In this document: in pieces, positions 14,130 through 21,931 of the stretch
How positions within the stretch are numbered: the stretch's first letter is position 1
Layout of the letters: the number at the start of each line of letters is the position of its first letter
DNA from: Thermodesulfovibrionia bacterium
Lineage (GTDB): Bacteria; Nitrospirota; Thermodesulfovibrionia; UBA6902
NCBI GenBank assembly: GCA_945786855.1
Contig: CALZGI010000022.1
Coordinates: 1-33,315, forward strand
Length of the DNA stretch: 33,315 nt
Direction: 5' to 3'
The notes under the pieces: model-generated
Told to the model about the DNA's origin: nothing
The model's input: the letters and a program-made list of their open reading frames with translations, nothing else
The model's database searches: none
Made by a program: the position numbers and the translations under genes

Positions 14130-15296
14130 TTACTCATGCATCGCCTCATCGATCACTTCAACAATATGTTTTACCTTGAAACTCGATCCTGACTTCTTCT
14201 TTAATGCTTCCAGCTGCATTACGCATCCCGGGCAAGAAGTGACTACCGTTTCAGCCTGCGTGTCGGTTATATTGTCAATTTTCTTTTCCCCGATGGTTTG
14301 AGACATCTCTTTGTAATGCATACTGAAAAGACCCGCAAAACCGCAGCATTCATCGGCATGCTTCATTTCAACGAACTCAATTCCCTTTATGTTTTTCAGT
14401 ATATCCCTTGGCTTGTCCCTGATTCCAATGCCGAAGGACAAATGACAGGGATCGTGATAGGTCACCACATCAGGGGTTGTTTCAAGCTTCGATGTTGTAT
14501 TGTATTTGATGAGAAACTCATTCACATCCATGATGTTCCCGATTGTATCGCCTGCAATAAGAGGATACTGGTCCCGTATAACCATAGTGCAGGTAGGACA
14601 CAGACTGATTATGGCTTCGGCCCTGACTTTATTGAAGTGCTCAATGTTTCTTCGTGCAAGAGCGGATGTCTCTTTCTCAAAACCCAGTGAGCGGAGGGGC
14701 GCTCCGCAGCACAACTCTCCCTTAAATACCACAACCTCATATCCTTTTGATAATAAAATATTCACTAAGGCATGTCCGAGATTGGGATATAGATAATTGA
14801 CACTGCATCCGGCAAAGATGGCAATGCGGCCAAGTTTTTTGACATTTTTATATACCTGAATTCCGTTTTTAAAGGGAGTTGACGCAATTTCGGGGATGTC
14901 CCGGAGTTTCCCGGGCCGCAGAAATTTCTGGGATAATCTCAGGAATGTAAATACAGGGTCCATCCTCTCCATAGAGAACTTTAGTGCCCGGCGGAGAAAA
15001 CGTCCCTTATGAAAAGAATTTCTCAGAACAGCTCTTCCCCCGTAGATGACTTCCGGGATATCAATGCCGGTAGGGCAGACGTTTTTACATGCGCCGCAGA
15101 GCATGCAGCTAAATATTTTGTCGGCAAGATTTTCTGAAGGGGTAAGCTTGTTTTTGCCCAGTTCTCCGAGCATGGCGATCCTGCCGCGCGCCCCCATTGA
15201 CTCGCTGTGGGATGTCAGGTACGTGGGACATAATGTTTTGCATATTCCGCACCGTACACACCTGGCTGCTTCTGTGAGATGAGATGTTTGCGTCAT
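14130..15296 (-). CDS. (Fe-S)-binding oxidoreductase subunit, GlcF-like
   Basis: 388 aa. Two [4Fe-4S] ferredoxin clusters are marked by C13-x2-C16-x2-C19-x3-C23 and C64-x2-C67-x2-C70-x3-C74, followed by two CCG domains with CCGAPLRSLG and CCGFAGLF. This is the architecture of GlcF of glycolate oxidase and related 2-hydroxyacid dehydrogenase electron-transfer subunits. No FAD-linked GlcD partner is found in the window, so the substrate is open. It lies between LarE (upstream, 75 bp) and the FmdB-type gene. The start lacks a Shine-Dalgarno; a TATAAT on the same strand ends 5 nt before the ATG, suggesting a leaderless transcript. Confidence 0.87.
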   Translation of the reverse strand: MTQTSHLTEAARCVRCGICKTLCPTYLTSHSESMGARGRIAMLGELGKNKLTPSENLADKIFSCMLCGACKNVCPTGIDIPEVIYGGRAVLRNSFHKGRFLRRALKFSMERMDPVFTFLRLSQKFLRPGKLRDIPEIASTPFKNGIQVYKNVKKLGRIAIFAGCSVNYLYPNLGHALVNILLSKGYEVVVFKGELCCGAPLRSLGFEKETSALARRNIEHFNKVRAEAIISLCPTCTMVIRDQYPLIAGDTIGNIMDVNEFLIKYNTTSKLETTPDVVTYHDPCHLSFGIGIRDKPRDILKNIKGIEFVEMKHADECCGFAGLFSMHYKEMSQTIGEKKIDNITDTQAETVVTSCPGCVMQLEALKKKSGSSFKVKHIVEVIDEAMHE

Positions 15297-15301
15297 AACT
15301 A

Positions 15302-15331
15302 ATTATAGGGAGTAAGAATTTAATAATGCAA
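15302..15331 (-). promoter_or_regulatory. Promoter giving a leaderless glcF-like transcript
   Basis: On the minus strand TTGCAT (15331-15326) and a perfect TATAAT (15307-15302) are 18 bp apart, and the ATG begins at 15296, so the expected start point is at or within 1 nt of the start codon. Confidence 0.5.
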
Positions 15332-15371
15332 AATGAGGAATGGAGGAATAAATTAAACTGTTTTCATATTT

Positions 15372-16211
15372 TCAATGATTTTGGACCGGGTCCGTGAAAT
15401 TATCATCCTTGAGCACTTCATTCCCGCTCCCGCTTCTGAAACCCTGAAGATCAAGGGTAATATATTTGTAGCCTAGAGATTTCAGGTGGGAGACAATTGC
15501 TTCTCTCTTTTCATTCTCCATTATTATTTTGAAATTATCAGGATGGATCTCAATCCGTGCACTATCCGGGTCGTTTCTTACCCTGAGTTCATCAATGCCG
15601 AGATTCCGGATGAATATTTCCGCTTTGCTGACTCTCTCAAGAGATTCGGAAGTGATTTCCTGACCGTAAGGAAATCGGGAAGACAGGCAGGGAGTCGCAG
15701 GCTTGCTCCATGTCGAGAGTCCGAGAAATCTTGACAGTTCTCTGATCTCGGCTTTGCGCAGGCCCGCATCGAGCAGGGGGCTTTTGACACCCGCTTCCTT
15801 TGCGGCACGCATTCCTGGACGCCAATCTCCTGCATCATCTGCATTTGTCCCGTCGAGAATCCATTGGATGTCTTCTTTCATTGCTATTATTTTCAGTCTG
15901 CCGAAGAGTTCTTTCTTGCAGTAATAGCACCTGTCCGGCGGATTTTGGGAGTAGTTTTTATCCTTCAGTTCCTCTGTGAATACTATTCTGTGATTGAGAT
16001 TCAATGATTTCGTGATTTCTTTGGTGAACAAAAACTCCTGTTCCGGCATACTTTCAGAATGGCCGGTAACTGAGATGACCTCTGTCAACCCTGACAGCGA
16101 AGCTGCTTTTAAGAGGAACGTGCTGTCTACACCGCCCGAAAAGGCGATGATGACCCGATCCATTTCATTCAGCATTATTTTTAAATGATCAAATTTTTCC
16201 TGGGTTGTCAT
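15372..16211 (-). CDS. larE: ATP-dependent sulfur transferase LarE
   Basis: 279 aa. The N-terminal PP-loop AFSGGVDSTFL (SGGVDS at 25-30) adenylates the substrate. In lactate racemase maturation LarE inserts sulfur into the pyridinium biscarboxylate precursor of the nickel-pincer nucleotide. The sulfur-donating Cys is Cys175 in TPCLSSRFPYG. Two further cysteines lie in DRCYYCK (Cys95, Cys98); with Cys175 they might hold an Fe-S cluster as described for some LarE proteins, an inference. LarA, LarB and LarC are not in the window. Neighbours are ribonuclease G (upstream) and the GlcF-like gene (downstream), both on the minus strand. No Shine-Dalgarno is seen; TAATATAAT lies directly before the ATG. 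Confidence 0.9.
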   Translation of the reverse strand: MTTQEKFDHLKIMLNEMDRVIIAFSGGVDSTFLLKAASLSGLTEVISVTGHSESMPEQEFLFTKEITKSLNLNHRIVFTEELKDKNYSQNPPDRCYYCKKELFGRLKIIAMKEDIQWILDGTNADDAGDWRPGMRAAKEAGVKSPLLDAGLRKAEIRELSRFLGLSTWSKPATPCLSSRFPYGQEITSESLERVSKAEIFIRNLGIDELRVRNDPDSARIEIHPDNFKIIMENEKREAIVSHLKSLGYKYITLDLQGFRSGSGNEVLKDDNFTDPVQNH

Positions 16212-16303
16212 GGAATTATATTAGTGCAAAAGTGCCATAGAGCACACGGTAAAATACCTGCATTGCTGCTTCTGCACATTTGCTCTTGTGTGCTTTTGCA
16301 CTT

Positions 16304-17785
16304 TTAAAGAGTTGCTACTTCGTAGTACTCCTGGTGAAAATTCTTGTCGGCCTTTACTATGATCTTGAAACTGTTTTCTTTTTCAATCTGTTCAATTCCT
16401 TCACGTTCATCATCATAAATCAGGTCTGCAACCTGGGGATTGGCCGAAATCATTATCTTGCAGTTTTTCTGCGTTAATCCAATTCTTCTTAATTCCAGGA
16501 ATATTTCATAGCACACTGTTGTCGGTGACTTGATGAAGCCTTTGCCGTCACAATACTGACAGGATTCACAGAGTGTCCTCTCAAGGCTCTCCCGTACCCT
16601 TTTTCTCGTCATCTGTATAAGGCCGAGTTCCGAAACTTCAAGTATTGTACATTTTGCCCGGTCATTGCTCATTGCTTCCTGAAACACGGAAAACAGTTTC
16701 TTCCTGTTTTCTTCCTTTTCCATATCTATAAAGTCAATGATAATAATACCGCCCAGATTCCTGAGTTGTATCTGGTAGGCGATTTCCTTTACAGCTTCGA
16801 TGTTTGTCTTGAATATGGTATCTTCAAGTGAGGCCTTTCCGACGAACTTGCCCGTATTTACATCTACGGAATTCAGCGCTTCAGTCTGATCTATCACAAT
16901 GTAGCCGCCTGATTTGAGCCACACCCGTTTTCCAAGGGCCTTGGGTATTTCAAGCTCTACCCCGTAGGCGTCAAATATGGGCTCCGTTCCTTCATAATAC
17001 TCAATCTTGGATATCAGTTTCGGGAAATAGGTATTCACAAAATCGATAACTTTCTGATATTCATCGTTTGAATCGATTATGAGCTTATCGATGTCATGTG
17101 CCAGCAGGTCTCTTCCGCTCCTCAATGTAAGGTCGAGGTCACTGTAAAGAAGCTGGGGTGCTTGAATTTTTTCTTTTTTCTTATCTATGTTGTCCCATAG
17201 AAGCATGAGATATTCAATGTCTTTTTTGATTTCTTCTTCGGTGCATCCCTCGCTGGCCGTCCTGATAATAAAACCGTAATCCTTGGGTTTCAGATTACTG
17301 ATGATGTCTTTCAGTCTCGTTCTCTCGTCTTCCTGAAGTATTTTTCTGGATACTCCTATATGTTCAACCCCGGGCATTAACACAAGGTATCGTCCGGGAA
17401 GAGTAATGTATGAAGTGACCCTCGCTCCTTTGGTTCCTATTGAATCCTTTGATACCTGGACAAAAACCTCCTCTCCCTCCTGCAGCATGTCTTCGATGGG
17501 CAGGTTTATGGGGACTGTTTCCTCAAGGTCTTCTCCGAAGATGGAATAATCAAATCCCGAAAGTACATCGGCAGCATGGAGGAATGCCGCTTTTTCGAGA
17601 CCGATATCGACAAAGGCCGACTGCATGCCCGGTAAAATTTTTACAACTCTGCCTTTATAAACATTCCCAACAAGGCTGGCATCCTTATTCCTTTCAATGT
17701 ACAGCTCTGACAACTGGCCGTTCGTATCAATCAGGGCTACCCTGGTTTGTTCGGGAGTAATATTGATTATTATTTTTCCAGCCAT
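16304..17785 (-). CDS. rng: Ribonuclease G / E family endoribonuclease
   Basis: 493 aa, the size of RNase G (no long C-terminal degradosome scaffold). It cleaves single-stranded RNA, for example 16S rRNA 5' ends and mRNAs. An S1 RNA-binding domain spans about residues 37-125 (VYKGRVVKILPGMQSAFVDIG). The catalytic Mg-binding aspartates are Asp308 in VDVNTG and Asp351 in IIDFIDM. A zinc-link-type CESC (406-409) is followed by CDGKG. AAGGA precedes the ATG. It starts 18 nt after the stop of the radical SAM/DUF2344 gene, an arrangement frequent in several phyla, so the two are almost surely one transcript. The E. coli-type name could equally be rne. Confidence 0.95.
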   Translation of the reverse strand: MAGKIIINITPEQTRVALIDTNGQLSELYIERNKDASLVGNVYKGRVVKILPGMQSAFVDIGLEKAAFLHAADVLSGFDYSIFGEDLEETVPINLPIEDMLQEGEEVFVQVSKDSIGTKGARVTSYITLPGRYLVLMPGVEHIGVSRKILQEDERTRLKDIISNLKPKDYGFIIRTASEGCTEEEIKKDIEYLMLLWDNIDKKKEKIQAPQLLYSDLDLTLRSGRDLLAHDIDKLIIDSNDEYQKVIDFVNTYFPKLISKIEYYEGTEPIFDAYGVELEIPKALGKRVWLKSGGYIVIDQTEALNSVDVNTGKFVGKASLEDTIFKTNIEAVKEIAYQIQLRNLGGIIIIDFIDMEKEENRKKLFSVFQEAMSNDRAKCTILEVSELGLIQMTRKRVRESLERTLCESCQYCDGKGFIKSPTTVCYEIFLELRRIGLTQKNCKIMISANPQVADLIYDDEREGIEQIEKENSFKIIVKADKNFHQEYYEVATL

Positions 17786-17803
17786 AAATTTTATTCCTTA
17801 CCT

Positions 17804-20311
17804 TCAGTTCTGTTTGACTTTATTATAACCATAAAACCCTGTCCTTATAACAGGGATTGCGCGTATTTCTTCAACGGGTTTCTGAAACATTTCCTTTAAG
17901 ACCTCATGAAGCCTCACCTTTGCACTCTCTGTATCGCATAGGACGAGAGACAATCTGTCTCCCTGAACTTCCGCTTTTTCCACCATGGGGCGAATGTTCA
18001 CCGTCTTGTTGTCTCTTGACACCAGGTGTTCACGGCTTTTCATGAAAGAATGTATGTGCTCGCCGGTCTTTTCGTCAATGTCAATTTCATACTGGTAACC
18101 TGAAATGCTGTTATTTAATGACCGGGCATGGACGGGAATGCCGGCCGCCCTGTGTGCATGAATACCTTCCGGCAGTTGTGAGTTCAATGCATGCAGGAAG
18201 TCCGAGGAGTTCATGAATGCATACAGTTCGATGTCAAAATGCTCGTTCAATCCCTCCATTCCCGTTGAGAGAGCAGGCCCGAAGGATATCCTGGGATGGG
18301 GATGGAAACCCGTTGAATAGGAGACAGGGATAGCAGCCCTTTTCAGGGAGCGAAAGAGTGCTGTCATAAGTTCCTGGTGCGAGAGGTGCCGTAACAAACC
18401 GGTCTTCGAAAAATGTACCCTGAGTTTTGTTTGTGTCTCACGAGGTGCAGTCTGCGCGGTGCGGTCTGCACGTTTATTGGATTCCCTGTGCCGGCCCCCG
18501 TTGCTACCATTCTGTAATCCGGCCTCTGCCTTCTGTTCTCTTTCATTACATCCAAGGCCGCACCCGTAGCAGCTTTCGCGGCAGTCGACAGTTATTTTCC
18601 CTTCCAGGGCATTCCTGCGTTCTGCTTTCAGGAATTTTTTTGTTATACCCGTATCGATAAAGTCCCAGGGCAATTCTTCATCAGGTATAAATGTTTTTGA
18701 CGCATATTCCGAAAGATGAATCCCTGCCCTGTCAGCCGCCATTTGCCAGTTTTTAAAATTAAAATGTTCTTTCCAACTGTCAAAGCGGCATCCCATTTTC
18801 CATGCTTCCTCCAGGAGCAGCGAGCTGTTTCTGTCAGCCCGCGCAAATACAGCCTCAAGAAGACTGTTTTCAACATGCTGCCCTTTGAAATGAATACCTC
18901 TTTTCCTGAACGCTCTTTTGATATAGTCCTGTTTTTTGCGAAGTTCATCAAGGGAGTTCTGTCCATCCCACTGGAACGGGGTGTGTGCCTTTGGAATAAA
19001 CGCTGAAATGCCTACATTGATAGTGACGCGCCTGCCTGTTATCTGCCGTCCTTTTTTTGAAGCTGCTGTGGCCATATTTATCAGGCCGTCAATATCAGCC
19101 ATCGTTTCCGTTGGCAGCCCTATCATGAAATATAGCTTGATAGTGCTCCAGCCTTCGGTAAAAAGCTTCTCTAATGTCCTGTCGTATTCTTCATCGGTAA
19201 AATCCTTGTTGATCACATCACGAAGTCTTTTTGTGCCTGCTTCGGGAGCAATTGTGAATCCCGTTTTTCTCACGCTTTTGATCTCTTCCAGCACTTCTGT
19301 ATTTATTGCCCCGACTCTGAGTGAGGGAAGCGAAACGGAAATGTGTGAGCCGGAGCACATCCTGTTGAAATTCCGGATCAGAGGCAATAAGCTGCTGTAA
19401 TCTCCTGTGCTGAGAGAGAGAAAAGAAACCTCTTCATAGCCTGTATTTTCGATGGACTTCTCTGCAAGTGAAAGGACATTTTCAGGTGAACGTTCCCGTA
19501 GAGGGCGATATATCATACCGGCCTGACAGAAACGGCATCCTCGTGTACAGCCTCTTGAAATCTCGATTGCCACGCGGTCATGGACAATTGATGCATAGGG
19601 GAGTATCGGGGTATCGGGGAAAAGTGCCTTGTCGAGGTCAGCTACAACTCTTCTCTTAATCTTTGTCTTATGTGCGTCATGTACTGATGGGACGTAGACT
19701 CCCTCTATATGTGACAGTGAATGTAACAGTTTCTCCCTGGTACCCGCAGCTGATGCCCGATGCCCGGTTTCTGAATATGAATCTATAATTTCAGGAACAA
19801 CGTCCTCTCCGTCTCCAATGACAAAGGCATCTATAAACGGGGCCATGGGAAGGGGGTTTACCGTGCACGGCCCCCCAGCGATTACAAGGGGATGACTGTC
19901 TCCTCTTTCTTTAGATCGGACAGGAACGTTCCCGAGATCCAACATGTTCAGCACATTTGTGTATGAAAGTTCGTACTGAAGGGTAAAGCCCAGAATGTCA
20001 AAGTCCCGCAGGGGTCTCTGGTTTTCGAGTGACATCAGGGGGATGTCATGTTTCCTGAGATGGTCTTCAAAGTCCATCCAAGGTGCATAGACTCTCTCTG
20101 CAGATGCCCGCGACATGCTGTTTATTATGGAATAAAGGATTTTCAGACCCAGGTGAGACATCCCGATCTCATAACTGTCGGGAAAACAGAGGGCAACGGT
20201 CACATCACTGGAAAAGGGCGCCCCGCCGTTATTTTTATCGGGGTCCTTCCTGATAATGTTCAGTTCATGACCTATATATCTGCTTGGTTTCCTGAAAAGT
20301 GCATAATTCAT
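17804..20311 (-). CDS. TIGR03960-type radical SAM protein fused to a DUF2344/TIGR03936 domain
   Basis: 835 aa from the ATG at 20311 (a TTG at 20317 is the alternative). Residues about 1-230 are the TIGR03960 N-terminal region with a B12-binding-like fold (FPDSYEIGMSHLGLKIL); the radical SAM core has CTRGCRFC (Cys255, Cys259, Cys262) and continues to about 560. A Cys-rich CRESCYGCGLGC follows. The C-terminal ~200 residues, from KLRVHFSKTGLLRHLSHQEL, are DUF2344. The two are separate genes in many bacteria and fused in others. The reaction is unknown; the recurrent link with RNase G, seen here at 18 nt, and with ribosomal protein genes suggests RNA or ribosome modification. No Shine-Dalgarno is obvious. 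Confidence 0.92.
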   Translation of the reverse strand: MNYALFRKPSRYIGHELNIIRKDPDKNNGGAPFSSDVTVALCFPDSYEIGMSHLGLKILYSIINSMSRASAERVYAPWMDFEDHLRKHDIPLMSLENQRPLRDFDILGFTLQYELSYTNVLNMLDLGNVPVRSKERGDSHPLVIAGGPCTVNPLPMAPFIDAFVIGDGEDVVPEIIDSYSETGHRASAAGTREKLLHSLSHIEGVYVPSVHDAHKTKIKRRVVADLDKALFPDTPILPYASIVHDRVAIEISRGCTRGCRFCQAGMIYRPLRERSPENVLSLAEKSIENTGYEEVSFLSLSTGDYSSLLPLIRNFNRMCSGSHISVSLPSLRVGAINTEVLEEIKSVRKTGFTIAPEAGTKRLRDVINKDFTDEEYDRTLEKLFTEGWSTIKLYFMIGLPTETMADIDGLINMATAASKKGRQITGRRVTINVGISAFIPKAHTPFQWDGQNSLDELRKKQDYIKRAFRKRGIHFKGQHVENSLLEAVFARADRNSSLLLEEAWKMGCRFDSWKEHFNFKNWQMAADRAGIHLSEYASKTFIPDEELPWDFIDTGITKKFLKAERRNALEGKITVDCRESCYGCGLGCNEREQKAEAGLQNGSNGGRHRESNKRADRTAQTAPRETQTKLRVHFSKTGLLRHLSHQELMTALFRSLKRAAIPVSYSTGFHPHPRISFGPALSTGMEGLNEHFDIELYAFMNSSDFLHALNSQLPEGIHAHRAAGIPVHARSLNNSISGYQYEIDIDEKTGEHIHSFMKSREHLVSRDNKTVNIRPMVEKAEVQGDRLSLVLCDTESAKVRLHEVLKEMFQKPVEEIRAIPVIRTGFYGYNKVKQN

Positions 20312-20431
20312 GGGCAATGATAATTATCCCACAGGGAATTGATGAAAAGCAATTTGATGAACGGCCGGGAATCATTCCATATTGAGCCACTTCCCAGCTC
20401 GTGCCCCATATGTTTCCTGGAAGAATAGGGA

Positions 20432-20605
20432 CTATTTTTTTTTTGCTTTAAATCTTTTGCATGTCATACCCGATGCGTCAAACACTGCGACGGACGGCAT
20501 TTTTCTTGATTTAAAATCCATGGCCTTACAGCCGCGGGGGAACGTGTCGTCCCATGTGATAAAGAAGTGGGTGCAGTTAAAGCAGTTTATTTTTTCTTTT
20601 TTCAT
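20432..20605 (-). CDS. 57-aa cysteine-containing small protein (putative zinc binder)
   Basis: A short ORF starting MKKEKINCFNCTHFFITWDD and ending in a Lys run. Cysteines form C8-x2-C11, C26 and C49 (INCFNC, PRGCKAMDFKS, GMTCKRF), a likely four-ligand metal site. I recall closely similar proteins (CxxC..F.TWD..FP.GCKAF.FKS..P...V...SG..C..F) in many anaerobic bacteria, often misnamed as uracil-DNA glycosylase; the function is unknown. Codon-level conservation of that pattern makes the gene real despite its length. It is oriented away from the repeat at 20628-20711 and upstream of the radical SAM gene with a 120-bp gap. Its last codons fall in a run of ten A. Confidence 0.75.
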   Translation of the reverse strand: MKKEKINCFNCTHFFITWDDTFPRGCKAMDFKSRKMPSVAVFDASGMTCKRFKAKKK

Positions 20606-20627
20606 ATTGGAATAAATGAATTCTTAT

Positions 20628-20711
20628 AAAAAATCTCCCCTGACCCCTCTTTACCAAAGAGGGGAAGGAGTGATTCTCCCTTTGGTAAAGGGTGATGAAG
20701 GGGGATTTTTA
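20628..20711. repeat. Palindromic two-hairpin repeat next to galU
   Basis: Outer arms AAAAATCTCCCC and GGGGGATTTTT flank two perfect hairpins: CCCCTCTTT-ACC-AAAGAGGGG (20644-20664) and CCCTTT-GGT-AAAGGG (20678-20692). The right end overlaps the galU stop codon (TAA at 20709-20711 on the minus strand). The layout matches a widespread family of short non-autonomous intergenic repeats. It may serve as the galU terminator. Confidence 0.75.
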
Positions 20712-21569
20712 ATTACCGAATGTTGCCTTTCCTTTTATTTTTTCGAGGCAAAATTCATATCCTCCTGGATTTCCTATATCATGGACGATCCCGGGGAGTT
20801 TGCATCCAAGCATGCCTTTTTCTTTTAATATTAATGAACGGACGGGTGTATCCGTAATCTCCCCTTCATGAACGGTAGCCCGTATCTTTTCGATATATTC
20901 GAACACGTGGGGGGCCGTAATATATACTCCGCAGGCACGAAATTCTCTCTCAAAGCGGAGGGTGAAATGGCTTTCTGATTTCTGATGAAATTTCTGAATA
21001 CAGGAAATGTGATCTTTAAAATGCGTGATATCCACTTTCCCCGCATTGCTTATTGTGTGGCTCATATTCCCGGAAACTTCATTGAGAGCAATTACATCTT
21101 TTTTATATGTATTGAAAACAGGCTTCAGGATATTCAGGGCCCCCGGTGCCGGCATGTACAGGTTGTCGGGGTAAATGATCGCGGCTGCGTGATTCCCTGC
21201 AATGTCTTTTGCGCAGCTTATTGCGTCAGACTCTCCCCTGAGCTCCTTTTGATAAAGGAACGTGAGGGAGCATTTGCTTCTGATTTCCTCAACGCTCCTG
21301 TGCGTGCGGGGATAAAGCCTTTCTCTTACTTCCCTGTCTTCGAAATACTGACGAATGATTTCTTTCTCTTTGCTGATAACGATAATTATGTTCTCTATGC
21401 CTGCTGAAAGACCCTCTTCCACTGAATATTGAATTGCCGGTTTGCTCCCCACAGGAAGCAGTTCCTTCGGCAGGTCAGCATTCACAGTCCGCATCCGTGT
21501 CCCGAGGCCGGCTGCAGGAATGATGAGGTAGTGAGGCCCGTCATTCTCCTGACTGTTCATCTCTCTCAT
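20709..21569 (-). CDS. galU: UTP--glucose-1-phosphate uridylyltransferase
   Basis: 286 aa. It makes UDP-glucose from UTP and glucose-1-phosphate, supplying surface polysaccharide and nucleotide-sugar pathways. The nucleotidyltransferase signature AAGLGTRMRT-(x)5-LPKELLPVG is near residue 20-40, and IQYSVEEGLSAGIENIIIV follows as in GalU proteins. The later substrate segments (AIIYPDNLYMP, RFEREFRACGVYI) differ somewhat from E. coli GalU, so an alternative sugar-1-phosphate is possible. The ATG at 21569 or the ATG at 21560 could be the start; GAGAG lies before the second. It is divergent from the selenoprotein gene, with which it shares a 95-bp intergenic region. Confidence 0.85.
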   Translation of the reverse strand: MREMNSQENDGPHYLIIPAAGLGTRMRTVNADLPKELLPVGSKPAIQYSVEEGLSAGIENIIIVISKEKEIIRQYFEDREVRERLYPRTHRSVEEIRSKCSLTFLYQKELRGESDAISCAKDIAGNHAAAIIYPDNLYMPAPGALNILKPVFNTYKKDVIALNEVSGNMSHTISNAGKVDITHFKDHISCIQKFHQKSESHFTLRFEREFRACGVYITAPHVFEYIEKIRATVHEGEITDTPVRSLILKEKGMLGCKLPGIVHDIGNPGGYEFCLEKIKGKATFGN

Positions 21570-21630
21570 CGAAATACGTTACTACAATAATATGGCAAAT
21601 TCCAAATGCTAAAGAACCTGACCAATCTGT

Positions 21631-21660
21631 TATAATGAGCATACATTAATCGGGAGGTGA
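21631..21660 (+). promoter_or_regulatory. -10 box and Shine-Dalgarno of the selenoprotein gene
   Basis: A perfect TATAAT (21631-21636) is followed by GGAGGTGA (21653-21660), one of the strongest ribosome sites in the window, 4 nt before ATG 21665. No good -35 is seen at 17 bp. The strong ribosome site supports translation of an ORF that otherwise appears to stop after 12 codons. Confidence 0.65.
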
Positions 21661-21664
21661 CGTT

Positions 21665-21880
21665 ATGTCAGACAAAGTACTTATTTACGGAAAAGCCGGC
21701 TGACCTCATACAGACAAGGCCCGGGCGGACTATGCAGACAGGTCAGTTTATTATGATGTAAAAGCGGACAGTTCAAAACTCGATGAGATGCTCGGTCACT
21801 CGAAGGGAGACAGAAGGGTTCCCGTTATTGTTGAGGGTGACAACGTCACTGTTGGTTATGGAGGTTCCTGAGGGGTATAA
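21665..21880 (+). CDS. UXX-type thioredoxin-fold selenoprotein with in-frame UGA (Sec13; possible second Sec at codon 69)
   Basis: The frame reads MSDKVLIYGKAG-U-PHTDKAR, with UGA (21701-21703) at codon 13. The translation stays coherent afterwards (YYDVKADSSKLDEMLG, VPVIVEGDNVTVGYGGS), with a thioredoxin-type cis-Pro at residue 53 in RVPVIV. This matches glutaredoxin-like (seleno)proteins called 'UXX-star family 1', where U or C begins a UxxT motif. A TGA at 21869-21871 would end the protein at 68 aa; three codons later (GGG GTA TAA) lies a UAA, giving GGS-U-GV at 71 aa if the second UGA is also decoded. Each UGA is followed by a possible stem-loop. The role is presumably thiol/selenol redox chemistry. 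It requires SelA/B/C/D, which are not in the window. Confidence 0.85.
21701..21745 (+). promoter_or_regulatory. Candidate SECIS stem-loop for Sec13
   Basis: UGACCU (21701-21706) pairs perfectly with AGGUCA (21740-21745) and CAUA (21707-21710) with UAUG (21731-21734), with a 5-nt bulge on the 3' side and a 20-nt GC-rich apical part containing GCCCGGGC. The UGA itself is in the base of the stem, as expected for a bacterial SECIS. The apical fold is not resolved by eye. Confidence 0.5.
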
Positions 21881-21883
21881 TTG

Positions 21884-21898
21884 CCGGCAGGCTGCCGG
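21884..21898 (+). promoter_or_regulatory. Perfect hairpin 3' of the second UGA (candidate SECIS or terminator)
   Basis: CCGGCA-GGC-TGCCGG forms a 6-bp stem with a GGC loop. The loop begins 18 nt after the UGA at 21869-21871, the same spacing as the GGUC loop in the E. coli fdhF SECIS as I remember it, and the local GCAGGCUGC resembles fdhF GCAGGUCUGC. It is followed by TTTC only, so it is a weak terminator candidate. Confidence 0.45.
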
Positions 21899-21931
21899 TT
21901 TCAATAATGTGCAGAGGGCGCTGTGTCCTTT

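Noticed and set aside
20382-20615. 77-codon plus-strand ORF
   Set aside because: It is antisense to the 57-aa cysteine protein, which has conserved-looking motifs; the plus-strand translation is low in meaning.
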